Both the position numbers and the translations under genes were made by a program. DNA of 64,000 nt from positions 479,689 through 543,688 of the forward strand of contig NZ_SGWR01000004.1 in the NCBI RefSeq assembly GCF_004217315.1. Direction: 5' to 3'. The notes under the pieces are model-generated. The model was not told the DNA's origin and searched no databases. It saw only the letters and a program-made list of their open reading frames with translations. Source of the DNA: Corticibacter populi. GTDB taxonomy: Bacteria; Pseudomonadota; Gammaproteobacteria; Burkholderiales; Burkholderiaceae_C. This document shows, piece by piece, positions 34,282-43,082 of this stretch. The stretch's first letter is position 1. Each line of letters begins with the position of its first letter.

Positions 34282-35739
34282 ATGACCACTCTGTCCCTGT
34301 CTCTTCCCCGGCGATTGTTGGCGGCGGCTGCACTGGCGGCCCTGCTGACGGGCTGCTCGTTCATCCCCGCCTACGAGCGGCCCGATGCCCCGGTGGCCTC
34401 GGCTTGGCCGGAAAACGGCCTGGGCATCGAGACCGCCGAGGCCACGGCACCGCTGGCGGCCTGGTCGCAGTTCATCACCGATGCGCAACTGCGCGAGCTG
34501 ATCGGCCTGGCTTTGGCCAACAACCGCGACCTGCGCGTGGCCACACTTTCCATCGAGCAGGCGCGTGCCCAGTACCAGCTCACCGGCGCCGGGCCGCTGC
34601 CCGTCGTCAATGCCGGCGTGACGGGCAGCCGCCAGAGCACCAACGATGGTGACACCATCAGTTCGGCCTACACGGGGGGGCTGCTCGTCAGTGCCTGGGA
34701 GCTGGATTTCTTCGGCCGCCTGGCCAGCCTGACGGAAGTCGCCCGCGCCGACCTGCTGAGCACCGCCTATGCCCGTGAAGCGGTGCAGACCAGCCTGATC
34801 GCGAATGTGGCTACGGCCTGGCTGAATCTGCAGACCGCCAATGCCTTGCTGGACCTGACCGAGCAGACGCTCAAGACCCGCGAGGACAGCCAGCGGCTGA
34901 CCCAGCTGCGCTTTGACAGCGGCGTGGTCTCGGCGCTGGATCTGAGTCAGGCGCAATCGCTCACCGCATCGGCGCGTGCCACGCTGGCCGAGCAAAAACG
35001 CCAGCTGGCCCAGGCGCGCAACGCGCTCACGCTGCTGGTCGGGCAGGAGATCGAGCCGCGCCTGCTCACGGCCGGCGACGTGCCGCTGGGTGTCTTCGAA
35101 GACGTGCCGGCCGGCCTGCCATCAGACTTGCTGCTGCGCCGCCCCGACATCCAGTCGGCCGAATGGAGCCTGCGCTCGGCCAACGCCAACATTGGCGCGG
35201 CGCGCGCGGCCTTCTTCCCCAGCATCTCGCTGACGGCCAGCGTAGGTTCGGCCAGCAGCCACCTCTCGGACCTGTTCAGGAGTGGCAGCTTTGGCTGGAC
35301 GCTGGCGCCCCAGGCCCTGTTGCCGATCTTCGATGGCGGACGCAATCGCGCCAACCTGCGCGGTGCCGAGGTTGCCCGCGAAGTGGCCGTGGCACAGTAC
35401 GAGAAGGCCATCCAGACCGCATTCTCCGAAGTGGCCGATGGGTTGGCTGGCCGCGCCACCCTGGCCGACCAGCTCACCGCCCAGGAGGAACTGGTCAAGG
35501 CCGAGTCGCAGCGCTACGAACTCTCCGACCTGCGCTACAAGAGCGGGGTGTCGAGCTTTCTGGACATGCTCGATGCCCAGCGCTCCCTGTTCACCGCTCA
35601 GCAGGCCGTGCTGCAAAGCCGCGCGGCACTGCTGGCCAACCGCATCACCATGTACCGTGTGCTCGGTGGCGGCTGGGATGCGGGCGCTGTAGAACTGGCG
35701 GAATCGGCTGCCCCTGCGGCTGCCGGCGCCACGCCCTGA
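34282..35739 (+). CDS. RND efflux outer-membrane channel lipoprotein (OprM/NodT family), 485 aa
   Basis: The TolC-like exit duct of the tripartite pump. The signal peptide ends in lipobox LLTGC (Cys25). Two OEP repeats are visible (about 55-250 and 265-460), with the family segments LIGLALANNRDLRVATLSIEQARAQY and LPSDLLLRRPDIQSAEWSLRSANANIGAARAAFFPSISL. The ATG at 34282 behind a GGAG is preferred because it gives a compact signal peptide. An ATG at 34246 overlapping the pump stop codon would add 12 residues and cannot be excluded. The operon ends in a strong terminator about 100 bp downstream. Confidence 0.93.
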   Translation: MTTLSLSLPRRLLAAAALAALLTGCSFIPAYERPDAPVASAWPENGLGIETAEATAPLAAWSQFITDAQLRELIGLALANNRDLRVATLSIEQARAQYQLTGAGPLPVVNAGVTGSRQSTNDGDTISSAYTGGLLVSAWELDFFGRLASLTEVARADLLSTAYAREAVQTSLIANVATAWLNLQTANALLDLTEQTLKTREDSQRLTQLRFDSGVVSALDLSQAQSLTASARATLAEQKRQLAQARNALTLLVGQEIEPRLLTAGDVPLGVFEDVPAGLPSDLLLRRPDIQSAEWSLRSANANIGAARAAFFPSISLTASVGSASSHLSDLFRSGSFGWTLAPQALLPIFDGGRNRANLRGAEVAREVAVAQYEKAIQTAFSEVADGLAGRATLADQLTAQEELVKAESQRYELSDLRYKSGVSSFLDMLDAQRSLFTAQQAVLQSRAALLANRITMYRVLGGGWDAGAVELAESAAPAAAGATP

Positions 35740-35838
35740 GTGGGGCCGGTGGCGGCGGCATTGCATCGCCAGGGCTGCATGCCCTGGCTGTTTTCCGTTT
35801 TGCCTTCCGTCACGCACGCACCGCAGGTGCAGGCATGA

Positions 35839-35866
35839 AAAAAGCCGCCCAGAGGAGCGGCTTTTT
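35839..35866. terminator. bidirectional intrinsic terminator between RND operon and tRNA-Leu
   Basis: AAAAAGCCGC and GCGGCTTTTT arms flank an 8-nt loop, with T-runs on both strands. It can end the efflux operon rightward and the tRNA-Leu gene leftward. Confidence 0.92.
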
Positions 35867-35875
35867 GTTGTGTCT

Positions 35876-35962
35876 TGGTGCCCAGGAGAGGACTCGAACC
35901 TCCACGGAGTTGCCCCCGCTAGCACCTGAAGCTAGTGCGTCTACCAATTCCGCCACCTGGGC
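35876..35962 (-). tRNA. tRNA-Leu (CAG), copy 1, 87 nt with CCA
   Basis: On the minus strand it begins GCCCAGGTGGCGGAATTGGTAG and ends CCTGGGCACCA, giving a 7-bp acceptor stem with encoded CCA. The anticodon arm CTAGC-TTCAGGT-GCTAG shows anticodon CAG. A long variable arm and GGTTCGA T-loop are present, as expected for a class II tRNA. It differs from copy 2 in the D-arm and variable arm only. Confidence 0.97.
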
Positions 35963-35979
35963 ACTTCAGGAAGAAAAGA

Positions 35980-35985
35980 AGTATA
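35980..35985 (-). promoter_or_regulatory. -10 box of tRNA-Leu copy 1
   Basis: TATACT on the minus strand lies 18 bp before the tRNA 5' end. No convincing -35 hexamer is visible. The matching position of TACAAT before copy 2 supports it. Confidence 0.5.
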
Positions 35986-36092
35986 ACCGAATTTGCCGCC
36001 ACGGCTGCACACACTTGCCGATTTTCGTTCTGGTGCAAAAGCGGAACGGCTGGCCACATAAGGCATGCCAGCCTGTCTGTGCAAAAGCAAAA

Positions 36093-36114
36093 AAGCCACT
36101 CGGGAGAGTGACTT
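36093..36114 (-). terminator. intrinsic terminator of tRNA-Leu copy 2
   Basis: On the minus strand AAGTCACTC, a TCCC loop and GAGTGGCTT (one wobble pair) are followed by TTTTTT. It lies 13 bases downstream of tRNA-Leu copy 2, so the two tRNA copies appear to be separate units. Confidence 0.85.
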
Positions 36115-36127
36115 TCTTCGTTAAACT

Positions 36128-36214
36128 TGGTGCCCAGGAGAGGACTCGAACCTCCACGGAGTCTCCCCCGCTAGCACCTGAAGCTAGTGCGTCTACCAAT
36201 TTCGCCACCTGGGC
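36128..36214 (-). tRNA. tRNA-Leu (CAG), copy 2, 87 nt with CCA
   Basis: Nearly identical to copy 1, with the same acceptor stem, CAG anticodon and CCA end; it differs by a G-to-A change in the D-arm (GGCGAAATT versus GGCGGAATT) and two changes in the variable arm. Flanking bases (CTTGGTG... and ...ACTTCAGGAA) are shared too, which marks a tandem duplication of a segment only slightly longer than the gene. Confidence 0.97.
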
Positions 36215-36231
36215 ACTTCAGGAAAGCGCGA

Positions 36232-36237
36232 ATTGTA
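36232..36237 (-). promoter_or_regulatory. -10 box of tRNA-Leu copy 2
   Basis: TACAAT on the minus strand lies 18 bp before the tRNA 5' end, the same distance as TATACT before copy 1. The region also lies upstream of the divergent RNase R gene. Confidence 0.5.
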
Positions 36238-36275
36238 ATCCAAAAAACGGATCTGAATTGAAAAACTCAAACTTA

Positions 36276-38594
36276 ATGCAAGAAGTCGTCGGTGTTGTGC
36301 AAGGACGACGAGAGGGGCATGGCTTTGTCGTCCCCGAGGAAGGTGGCGACGACATTTATCTTCCCGCCGAAGAGATGCGGCACCTGGTTCACCGAGACCG
36401 CGTGCGCGTGCGGGTCGTGCGGGTCGATCGCAAGGGGCGCCCCGAAGGGCGCGTGCTGGAAATCCTGGCGCGGCCGACCACGCACATCATCGGTCGGTTG
36501 CTGCAGGAAAGCGGCGTCTGGCTGGTGGCGCCCGAAGATCGTCGCTATGGCCAGGATGTGCTGGTGCCCGATGCGGCCACAGCCCACGCGCAGGCCGGGC
36601 AGGTGGTGGTGGCCGAACTGACAGAGGCGCCGTCGCTGCACGGCCAGCCGGTCGGTCGTATCACCGAGGTGCTTGGCGATACCGATGACGCCGGCATGGA
36701 AATCGAGATTGCGGTGCGCAAGTACGATGTGCCGCACACCTTCTCCGAGGCCTGTGAGAAGGCGGCGGCCAAACTGCCGTCGGCGGTGCGCCCTGGCGAT
36801 CGCAAGGACCGCGTCGACCTGCGCGACATTCCGCTGGTGACCATCGATGGCGAGGATGCGCGCGACTTCGACGATGCGGTGTATTGCGAGCCGGCCAAGG
36901 TCGGGCGTGGCAAGGGCTGGCGCCTCTTGGTGGCCATCGCCGACGTGAGCCACTATGTGCAGTCGGGCAGCCCGATCGACAAGGATGCCTTCGAGCGCGC
37001 CACCAGCATCTACTTTCCGCGCCGCGTGATTCCGATGCTGCCGGAGAAGCTCTCCAACGGCCTGTGTTCGCTCAATCCCGGCGTCGACCGTCTCTGCATG
37101 GTCTGCGACATGCTGGTCACTGCCAAGGGGCAGGTGCATGCCTACCAGTTCTACCCGGCGGTGATGCACAGCCATGCGCGCATGACCTACACCCAGGTGG
37201 CCGACATCCTGGCCAACACACGTGGGCCGCTGGCGCAGCAGTACCAGAACCTGCTGCCGGAATTCCTCCACCTCAATGGCGTTTACCAGGCCTTGCTGGC
37301 CGCGCGCAAGACACGTGGCGCGGTCGATTTCGAGACTACCGAGACGCAGATCCTCTGCGACGACACGGGCCGCATCGCGCAGATCGTGCCGCGTGTGCGC
37401 ACCGAGGCGCACCGCCTGATCGAGGAGGCCATGCTGGCCGCCAACGTCTGCAGCGCCGACTTCCTGCTTGCCAGCGGTCACCCGGCGCTGTACCGGGTGC
37501 ATGAAGGGCCGACGCCCGAGCGCCAGAATGTGCTGCGCAACTACCTCAAGGCGCTGGGCATCGGACTGTCGATCGGCGACGACCCCAAGCCGCAGGACCT
37601 GCAGGTGATTGCCGAGGCCACCAAGGACCGGCCCGACGCGCAGCAGATCCACACCATGCTGCTGCGCTCCATGCAGCAGGCGATCTACTCGCCGCACAAC
37701 AGCGGGCACTTTGGCCTCGCTTTCGAGGCCTACACCCATTTCACCAGCCCGATCCGCCGCTATCCCGACCTGCTGGTGCATCGCGTCATCAAGGCGGTGC
37801 TCGGTGGTGAGCGCTACCAGCTGCCGGGCATCCCGGCGGAGGGCGCGGTGACGGCACAGTTCCGTCAGAAGCTGGCTGCCAAGGTGGCGCCGCCGCAGCG
37901 TGTCGAGGCGGCCAAGCCGGCCGGCCGGCGGCGTGCGTCGGCCAAGGAGCAGGTGGCGGCCGGTGAGATCCTGGCCTGGGAGGCGGCCGGCCTGCACTGC
38001 AGCGCCAACGAGCGCCGTGCCGACGAGGCCAGCCGCGACGTCGAATCCTGGCTCAAGTGCCAATACATGCGCGAGCACCTGGGCGAAGTCTTTGCCGGCA
38101 CGGTGACGGCGGTGACCACCTTTGGCCTTTTCGTCACGCTCGATGCCATGTATGTCGATGGGCTGGTGCACATCACCGAACTGGGCGGTGAATACTTCCG
38201 CTTCGATGAGGTGCGGCAGGAGCTGCGCGGCGAGCGCACCGGCACCCGCTATGCGATTGGCAGTCGCCTGCAGGTGCAGGTCAGCCGCGTCGACCTGGAT
38301 GCGCGCAAGATCGACTTCGTGCCGGTGCGTGACGAATGGCAGGGTGCGGGTGCGGCACCGTCCGGTGGCCGCAGCGGCGGCCGCGCAACCAAGGGTGCGG
38401 CCAGTCCGGCCGGTGCCTCTGCCAGCGCGCGTTTCGGTAGCGATGCCGGCTGGATAGCGGGCGAGGCCGCAGAGGGCGGGCGCAAGGGCGCGCGCAAGGT
38501 CGCCAAGGCGGTCAAACAGAAAAGCGGTGCGCGCGCCGCGAGCAAAGGTGGCGAAGAGGGCGCCGGCGCCGCACGCAAGCGGCGCCGGCGCTGA
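36276..38594 (+). CDS. rnr: ribonuclease R, 772 aa, lacking the usual N-terminal helix-turn-helix region
   Basis: A processive 3'-5' exoribonuclease for structured RNA. Cold-shock domains come first (about 1-140, starting GVVQGRREGHGFVVPEE). The RNB catalytic domain follows, with the metal-binding aspartates in IDGEDARDFDDAVY (about 190-203) and FTSPIRRYPDLLVHR near its end. An S1 domain (about 610-690, VFAGTVTAVTTFGLFVTL) and a basic Lys/Arg/Ala tail complete it. Compared with E. coli RNase R, about 80 N-terminal residues carrying a helix-turn-helix are absent, because the frame upstream runs into the tRNA-Leu gene. About 45 residues are inserted between RNB and S1. The ATG chosen is the first possible; a TTG six codons upstream is an alternative, and no ribosome site is clear. 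Confidence 0.9.
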   Translation: MQEVVGVVQGRREGHGFVVPEEGGDDIYLPAEEMRHLVHRDRVRVRVVRVDRKGRPEGRVLEILARPTTHIIGRLLQESGVWLVAPEDRRYGQDVLVPDAATAHAQAGQVVVAELTEAPSLHGQPVGRITEVLGDTDDAGMEIEIAVRKYDVPHTFSEACEKAAAKLPSAVRPGDRKDRVDLRDIPLVTIDGEDARDFDDAVYCEPAKVGRGKGWRLLVAIADVSHYVQSGSPIDKDAFERATSIYFPRRVIPMLPEKLSNGLCSLNPGVDRLCMVCDMLVTAKGQVHAYQFYPAVMHSHARMTYTQVADILANTRGPLAQQYQNLLPEFLHLNGVYQALLAARKTRGAVDFETTETQILCDDTGRIAQIVPRVRTEAHRLIEEAMLAANVCSADFLLASGHPALYRVHEGPTPERQNVLRNYLKALGIGLSIGDDPKPQDLQVIAEATKDRPDAQQIHTMLLRSMQQAIYSPHNSGHFGLAFEAYTHFTSPIRRYPDLLVHRVIKAVLGGERYQLPGIPAEGAVTAQFRQKLAAKVAPPQRVEAAKPAGRRRASAKEQVAAGEILAWEAAGLHCSANERRADEASRDVESWLKCQYMREHLGEVFAGTVTAVTTFGLFVTLDAMYVDGLVHITELGGEYFRFDEVRQELRGERTGTRYAIGSRLQVQVSRVDLDARKIDFVPVRDEWQGAGAAPSGGRSGGRATKGAASPAGASASARFGSDAGWIAGEAAEGGRKGARKVAKAVKQKSGARAASKGGEEGAGAARKRRRR

Positions 38595-38707
38595 AGCCCC
38601 GAGGTGGCACGGGGCAAGGCCGGGACTTGAGTCAGGGGGATCGCCCCCGCTTCATGGGGCTTGTCCCGTATGGCTGGGCGGTGCCTGCTATTGTGCTTGC
38701 GCGGGTA

Positions 38708-38716
38708 TGGTAGAAT
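38708..38716 (+). promoter_or_regulatory. extended -10 promoter of rpsB
   Basis: TGGTAGAAT is a TGn-extended -10 with one mismatch from TATAAT and no good -35 at 17 bp. It would give a leader of about 180 nt before rpsB. The same TGnTAGAAT form precedes the tRNA-Tyr operon. Confidence 0.55.
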
Positions 38717-38899
38717 CATCGGGTTTTGCCAGATTGCTTCGGGCGATTTCCACGCGTACTTGGCGCATGCGATGGAGGATGCCCCTGGCAGGGGCCGCAA
38801 AACAATAGCGGGCGGATTCATCCTGGGTGCCATGCAGTCTTTGCTGTCGAAGACGTGGTGACAGAGTCCGTCTCAGACCCAACCTTCGGAGTTTTTTCT
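38717..38899 (+). promoter_or_regulatory. long rpsB leader, candidate S2 autoregulatory RNA
   Basis: About 180 nt lie between the promoter and rpsB with no coding sequence. A hairpin GCCCCT-GGC-AGGGGC (38781-38795) is evident. The ribosome site CGGAG sits before a run of T. In E. coli ribosomal protein S2 represses rpsB-tsf through a structured leader; an equivalent here is plausible but the S2-binding fold was not verified. Confidence 0.4.
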
Positions 38900-39658
38900 A
38901 TGTCGATCACCATGCGTGAAATGCTGGAAGCCGGTGTGCACTTTGGCCACCAAACGCGCTTCTGGAACCCCAAGATGGCCCCTTTTATCTTCGGCCATCG
39001 CAACAAGATTCACATCATCAACCTGGAAGCCTCTCTGCCCAAGCTGCAGGAAGCCCAGAAGTTCGTGCGCCAGCTGGCGGCCAATCGCGGCACCATCCTG
39101 TTCGTCGGCACCAAGCGCCAGTCGCGCGACGTGGTGGCTGAAGAGGCCCAGCGCGCCGGTATGCCTTTCGTTGACCAGCGCTGGCTGGGTGGCATGCTGA
39201 CCAACTTCAAGACCGTCAAGACCTCCATCAAGCGCCTCAAGGACATGAAGGCCCAGCAGGAAGCTGGCCTGGAATCCATGAGCAAGAAGGAGCAGCTGAT
39301 GTTCACGCGCGAGATCCAGAAGCTCGAGCGCGACATCGGCGGTATCCAGGACCTGACGGCCCTGCCCGATGCGATCTTCGTGATCGATGTCGGTTACCAC
39401 AAGATCGCCGTCTCCGAAGCGCACAAGCTGGGTATTCCGCTGGTCGGCGTGGTCGATACCAACCACAACCCCGAAGGCATCGACTACGTGATCCCGGGTA
39501 ACGACGATTCCGCCAAGGCAGTGGCCCTGTACGCCCGCGCGATTGCCGATGCTGTCATCGACGGGCGCAACAATGCTGTCGATGAAGTGGCCAAGCTGGC
39601 TGCTGCCGCCGCCGATGACGCCGACGAGTTTGTCGAAGTGCAGGAGTCCGCACAGTAA
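38900..39658 (+). CDS. rpsB: 30S ribosomal protein S2, 252 aa
   Basis: S2 is a peripheral protein of the small ribosomal subunit. The sequence [26 protein letters not shown] and the S2 signatures ([45 protein letters not shown]) are clear. The acidic C-terminal tail is typical of betaproteobacteria. It is first in the rpsB-tsf-pyrH-frr cluster, behind a long leader and ahead of an intergenic attenuator. Confidence 0.98.
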   Translation: MSITMREMLEAGVHFGHQTRFWNPKMAPFIFGHRNKIHIINLEASLPKLQEAQKFVRQLAANRGTILFVGTKRQSRDVVAEEAQRAGMPFVDQRWLGGMLTNFKTVKTSIKRLKDMKAQQEAGLESMSKKEQLMFTREIQKLERDIGGIQDLTALPDAIFVIDVGYHKIAVSEAHKLGIPLVGVVDTNHNPEGIDYVIPGNDDSAKAVALYARAIADAVIDGRNNAVDEVAKLAAAAADDADEFVEVQESAQ

Positions 39659-39700
39659 GCGCCTGCGACGCGCCGTGATGCGTTGTATCAGCGCGCAAGA

Positions 39701-39732
39701 ATGGGGCTTCAGTATCGATGCCCCATTTTTTT
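39701..39732 (+). terminator. intrinsic terminator/attenuator between rpsB and tsf
   Basis: ATGGGGC and GCCCCAT arms around a 12-nt loop are followed by seven T. It lies 43 bases after the rpsB stop codon and 125 bases before tsf. A partial terminator here would lower EF-Ts relative to S2, as described for E. coli. Confidence 0.88.
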
Positions 39733-39857
39733 ATCCGCCGTCCCGTGCCAAGGCCCGAAGGCAAGCCCGGTTCACACCGAGGTGGCCGTGGCGACACTGG
39801 TGACAGAGTTCGTATTGATCTGTATGGATCTGATTTGATTTGAGACTGGAGAAAACA

Positions 39858-40748
39858 ATGGCTGCAATTACCGCAAGCATGGTTGCCGAGCTGCGTGGCA
39901 AGACTGACGCGCCGATGATGGAGGCGAAGAAGGCCCTGGTCGAGGCAGAGGGCGACATGGCCAAGGCCGAGGAAATCCTGCGCATCAAGCTGGGCACCAA
40001 GGCTGGCAAGGCCGCCTCGCGCGTGACGGCTGAAGGCGTGGTGGCCGTATTCATCGACGGTGGCGTGGGCGCCATCGTCGAGGTCAACTGCGAAACCGAC
40101 TTCGTCAGCAAGAACGACAGCTTCCTGCAGCTGGCCAACGCCGCTGCCGAACTGGTGGCCAAGAACGATCCGAAGGACATCGATGCGCTGGGCGCGCTGC
40201 CCTACAGCCAGGACGGCTTCGGTCCCACGCTGGAAGACGTGCGCAAGGGCTTGATCGGCAAGATCGGCGAGAACATGACGCTGCGCCGCTTCAAGCGCTT
40301 TGCCACCGACAGCAAGCTGGCCCACTACCTGCACGGTACCCGCATCGGCGTGGTGGTCGAGTTCGAAGGGGACGACACGGCCGCCAAGGATGTGGCGATG
40401 CACGTGGCCGCCATGAAGCCGGTGGCGCTGTCCGGCGCCGACGTGCCGGCCGAGCTGATCGAGAAGGAGCGTGCCGTGGCCGAAGGCAAGGCGGCCGAAT
40501 CGGGCAAGCCTGCCGACATCGTCAAGAAGATGGTCGAGGGCTCGGTGGCCAAGTTCCTCAAGGAAGTCTCGCTGCTGGACCAGCCGTTCGTGAAGAACGA
40601 CAAGCAAAGCGTGGCCCAGATGCTCAAGGAAAAGAGCACGGGTCTGAAGGGCTTCACCCTGTACGTGGTGGGCGAGGGCATCGAGAAGAAGACCGACGAC
40701 TTCGCTGCCGAAGTGGCTGCGCAAATGGCCGCAGCCAAGGGCAACTAA
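39858..40748 (+). CDS. tsf: elongation factor Ts, 296 aa
   Basis: EF-Ts recycles EF-Tu by exchanging GDP for GTP. The N-terminal UBA-like domain ([35 protein letters not shown]) and the signature [14 protein letters not shown] are present, with the usual two core domains. GGAG precedes the ATG. It follows rpsB across an attenuator and precedes pyrH across a structured 180-bp gap. Confidence 0.98.
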   Translation: MAAITASMVAELRGKTDAPMMEAKKALVEAEGDMAKAEEILRIKLGTKAGKAASRVTAEGVVAVFIDGGVGAIVEVNCETDFVSKNDSFLQLANAAAELVAKNDPKDIDALGALPYSQDGFGPTLEDVRKGLIGKIGENMTLRRFKRFATDSKLAHYLHGTRIGVVVEFEGDDTAAKDVAMHVAAMKPVALSGADVPAELIEKERAVAEGKAAESGKPADIVKKMVEGSVAKFLKEVSLLDQPFVKNDKQSVAQMLKEKSTGLKGFTLYVVGEGIEKKTDDFAAEVAAQMAAAKGN

Positions 40749-40760
40749 GCCCCTGGGTGC

Positions 40761-40825
40761 CGGGAACGCAGGCAGCGGCAGGCGTTCCCGCACGCATGGC
40801 GGGTCGGCCACGGTTGTGGCTGACC
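40761..40825 (+). other. two tandem hairpins between tsf and pyrH
   Basis: CGGGAACGC (40761-40769) pairs with GCGTTCCCG (40782-40790). GGTCGGCCAC (40802-40811) pairs with GTGGCTGACC (40816-40825) with one G-U. Neither has a T-run, so they look like mRNA processing or stability elements, or a factor-dependent terminator, rather than intrinsic terminators. Confidence 0.55.
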
Positions 40826-40928
40826 GCCGCCAGCCCGGTATCGAAACATTGCCGGCCGGGCCCCATGCCGCTGCTGATTCGTTTCTTTCTCTCTCTACCC
40901 GCACATCGCCACCTGCAGAGGCATTCCC

Positions 40929-41657
40929 ATGACCGCTCCCCAGCAACAACCGGCTTACCGTCGCATCCTGCTCAAGCTCTCCGGGGAGGCGCTGATGGGC
41001 GATGATGCGTTCGGCATCAACCGCGAGACCATCGAGCGCATGGTCGACGAGATCATCTCCGTCGTGAACATGGGTGTGGAGCTGGCCATCGTCATCGGTG
41101 GCGGCAACATCTTCCGTGGCATGGCCGGCGGCGCCGCCGGCATGGATCGCGCCACCGCCGATTACATGGGCATGCTGGCCACCGTGATGAATTCGCTGGC
41201 GCTGGCCGATGCGATCGGCCGCAAGAACGTGCCAGCGCGTGTCATGTCGGCGATCTCGATCGACCAGGTCGTCGAGCCCTATGTGCGGCCCAAGGCGCTG
41301 CAGTACCTGGAGGAGGGCAAAGTCGTGGTGTTCGCAGCCGGCACCGGCAACCCGTTCTTCACCACCGATACGGCCGCTGCGCTGCGTGGCGCCGAGATCG
41401 GCGCGCAGCTGGTGCTCAAGGCCACCAAGGTCGACGGTGTGTACTCGGCCGATCCGATGAAGGACCCAAACGCCACGCGCTACAGCCGCATCAGCTTCGA
41501 TGAGGCCATGGTGCAGAATCTGGGCATCATGGATGCCACCGCGTTTGCGCTGTGCCGCGACCAGAAGCTGCCGATCAAGGTTTTCTCCATCGTTAAGCCC
41601 GGCGCGCTGCAGCGCGTCATCCTGGGCGAGGACGAGGGCACACTCGTCCACGCCTGA
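40929..41657 (+). CDS. pyrH: UMP kinase, 242 aa
   Basis: Phosphorylates UMP to UDP in pyrimidine nucleotide synthesis; the bacterial hexameric type of the amino-acid-kinase fold. Diagnostic segments are [29 protein letters not shown], and [26 protein letters not shown]. Length is standard. Located in the conserved tsf-pyrH-frr order. Confidence 0.97.
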   Translation: MTAPQQQPAYRRILLKLSGEALMGDDAFGINRETIERMVDEIISVVNMGVELAIVIGGGNIFRGMAGGAAGMDRATADYMGMLATVMNSLALADAIGRKNVPARVMSAISIDQVVEPYVRPKALQYLEEGKVVVFAAGTGNPFFTTDTAAALRGAEIGAQLVLKATKVDGVYSADPMKDPNATRYSRISFDEAMVQNLGIMDATAFALCRDQKLPIKVFSIVKPGALQRVILGEDEGTLVHA

Positions 41658-41699
41658 GGCCGCTGCGCCACCCTGCAACTGTCACCAGGAGATTGATTC

Positions 41700-42260
41700 A
41701 TGTCCATTGCTGATATCCGCAAGAACACCCAGGCAAAGATGGAGCAGTCCATCGCCTCCTTCAAGAACCATCTCACCAAGATCCGTACCGGACGGGCCAA
41801 CCCCGGCCTGCTCGACACGGTGCATGTCGAATACTATGGCCAGCACCTGCCCATCAGCCAGGTGGCCAATGTCACGCTGATCGATGCACGCACCATCAGC
41901 GTGCAACCGTGGGAGCGCGACATGGGCGCCAAGATCGAGAAGGCCATCCGCGAGAGCGATCTGGGCCTGAACCCGGCGAGCATGGGCGACTTGATCCGCG
42001 TGCCGATGCCGCCGATGAGCGAGGAGCGCCGCCGCGAGATGACCAAGCTGGTGCGCACCGAGGGCGAGAACGCCAAGATCGCGGTGCGCAACCTGCGTCG
42101 CGATGCCAATGATGCCGTCAAGAAGCTCGTCAAGGACAAGGAAGCCTCCGAGGATGACCAGAAGCGCTCGGAGGCCGATATCCAGAAGCTCACCGACAAG
42201 TTCATTGCCGAGATCGATGCGCTGGTGCTGTCCAAGGAACAGGATGTCATGGCCGTGTAA
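41700..42260 (+). CDS. frr: ribosome recycling factor, 186 aa
   Basis: With EF-G it splits post-termination ribosomes. The three-helix-bundle signatures [21 protein letters not shown] and [37 protein letters not shown] are complete, at the usual 185-186 residues. AGGAG precedes the ATG. Confidence 0.98.
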   Translation: MSIADIRKNTQAKMEQSIASFKNHLTKIRTGRANPGLLDTVHVEYYGQHLPISQVANVTLIDARTISVQPWERDMGAKIEKAIRESDLGLNPASMGDLIRVPMPPMSEERRREMTKLVRTEGENAKIAVRNLRRDANDAVKKLVKDKEASEDDQKRSEADIQKLTDKFIAEIDALVLSKEQDVMAV

Positions 42261-42311
42261 GCCAGGCGCTGCGGTGCGCCTGCCACGCCGTGGCAGTCCA
42301 CGGTAGTTCAC

Positions 42312-43082
42312 ATGCGCATGAAGACCTCCTTGCCCGCAACGTTGCCCAGTCATGTGGCCATCGTCATGGACGGCAATGGCCGCTGGGCGCAAAAGCGTCT
42401 GCTGCCGCGCCTGGCCGGGCACAGGAAAGGCGTGGAGGCGCTGCGCCGCTGCGTGAGCCATTGCGCCGAACGAGGCGTGCAGATCCTGACGGTGTTCGCC
42501 TTCTCCTCCGAAAACTGGAGCCGGCCCCCCGAGGAAGTGAGTGGCCTGATGGGTCTGATGGCCAGCGTCCTGGGCAAGGAAGCCGCCAACTTGCAGCGCA
42601 ATGGTGTGCGTCTGCACTGCGTGGGCGATACCAGTCGGCTCGATGCCGATATCCGCGAGCGCCTCGCGCAGGCCGAGCGCCAGACCGCCGCCAATGACCG
42701 GTTGGTCCTCAATATCTGTTTCAACTATGGGGGGCGCTGGGACATCGCCCAGGCAGCCGAGCGTCTGCGCCTGCAAGGCGAGACGATCACCGAGGCGAGC
42801 CTTGGCCAGGCCATGGCGCTGGCGCATGGCCCTGATCCCGACCTGCTGATCCGCACCGGTGGAGAATTGCGCATCAGCAATTTCCTGCTGTGGCAGGCAG
42901 CTTATGCGGAGCTGTATTTCAGCGACGTACTGTGGCCGGATTTCGATGCTGCCGATCTGGATGCTGCGCTGGACGACTATGCGCGGCGCCAGCGCCGTTT
43001 CGGCAAGACCGGCGAGCAGGTGCGTCCCGGTCCGGCCCGCCAGGAAGAAACCCATCCACCGAAGGAGAAGAACGGATGCTGA
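42312..43082 (+). CDS. uppS: undecaprenyl diphosphate synthase (cis-prenyltransferase), 256 aa
   Basis: Makes the C55 lipid carrier precursor for peptidoglycan and O-antigen. The catalytic Asp20 lies in VAIVMDGNGRWA, and GHRKGVEALRR, FAFSSENWSRP and PDLLIRTGGELRISNFLLWQAAYAELYF are family hallmarks. An in-frame ATG two codons later is an alternative start. The C-terminus overlaps cdsA by 7 bases. Confidence 0.96.
   Translation: MRMKTSLPATLPSHVAIVMDGNGRWAQKRLLPRLAGHRKGVEALRRCVSHCAERGVQILTVFAFSSENWSRPPEEVSGLMGLMASVLGKEAANLQRNGVRLHCVGDTSRLDADIRERLAQAERQTAANDRLVLNICFNYGGRWDIAQAAERLRLQGETITEASLGQAMALAHGPDPDLLIRTGGELRISNFLLWQAAYAELYFSDVLWPDFDAADLDAALDDYARRQRRFGKTGEQVRPGPARQEETHPPKEKNGC

Noticed and set aside
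29778..34364. Open frame of about 1500 codons on the minus strand
   Set aside because: Antisense to the RND adaptor and pump genes, His/Arg/Gly-rich with no domain; typical shadow of GC-rich genes.
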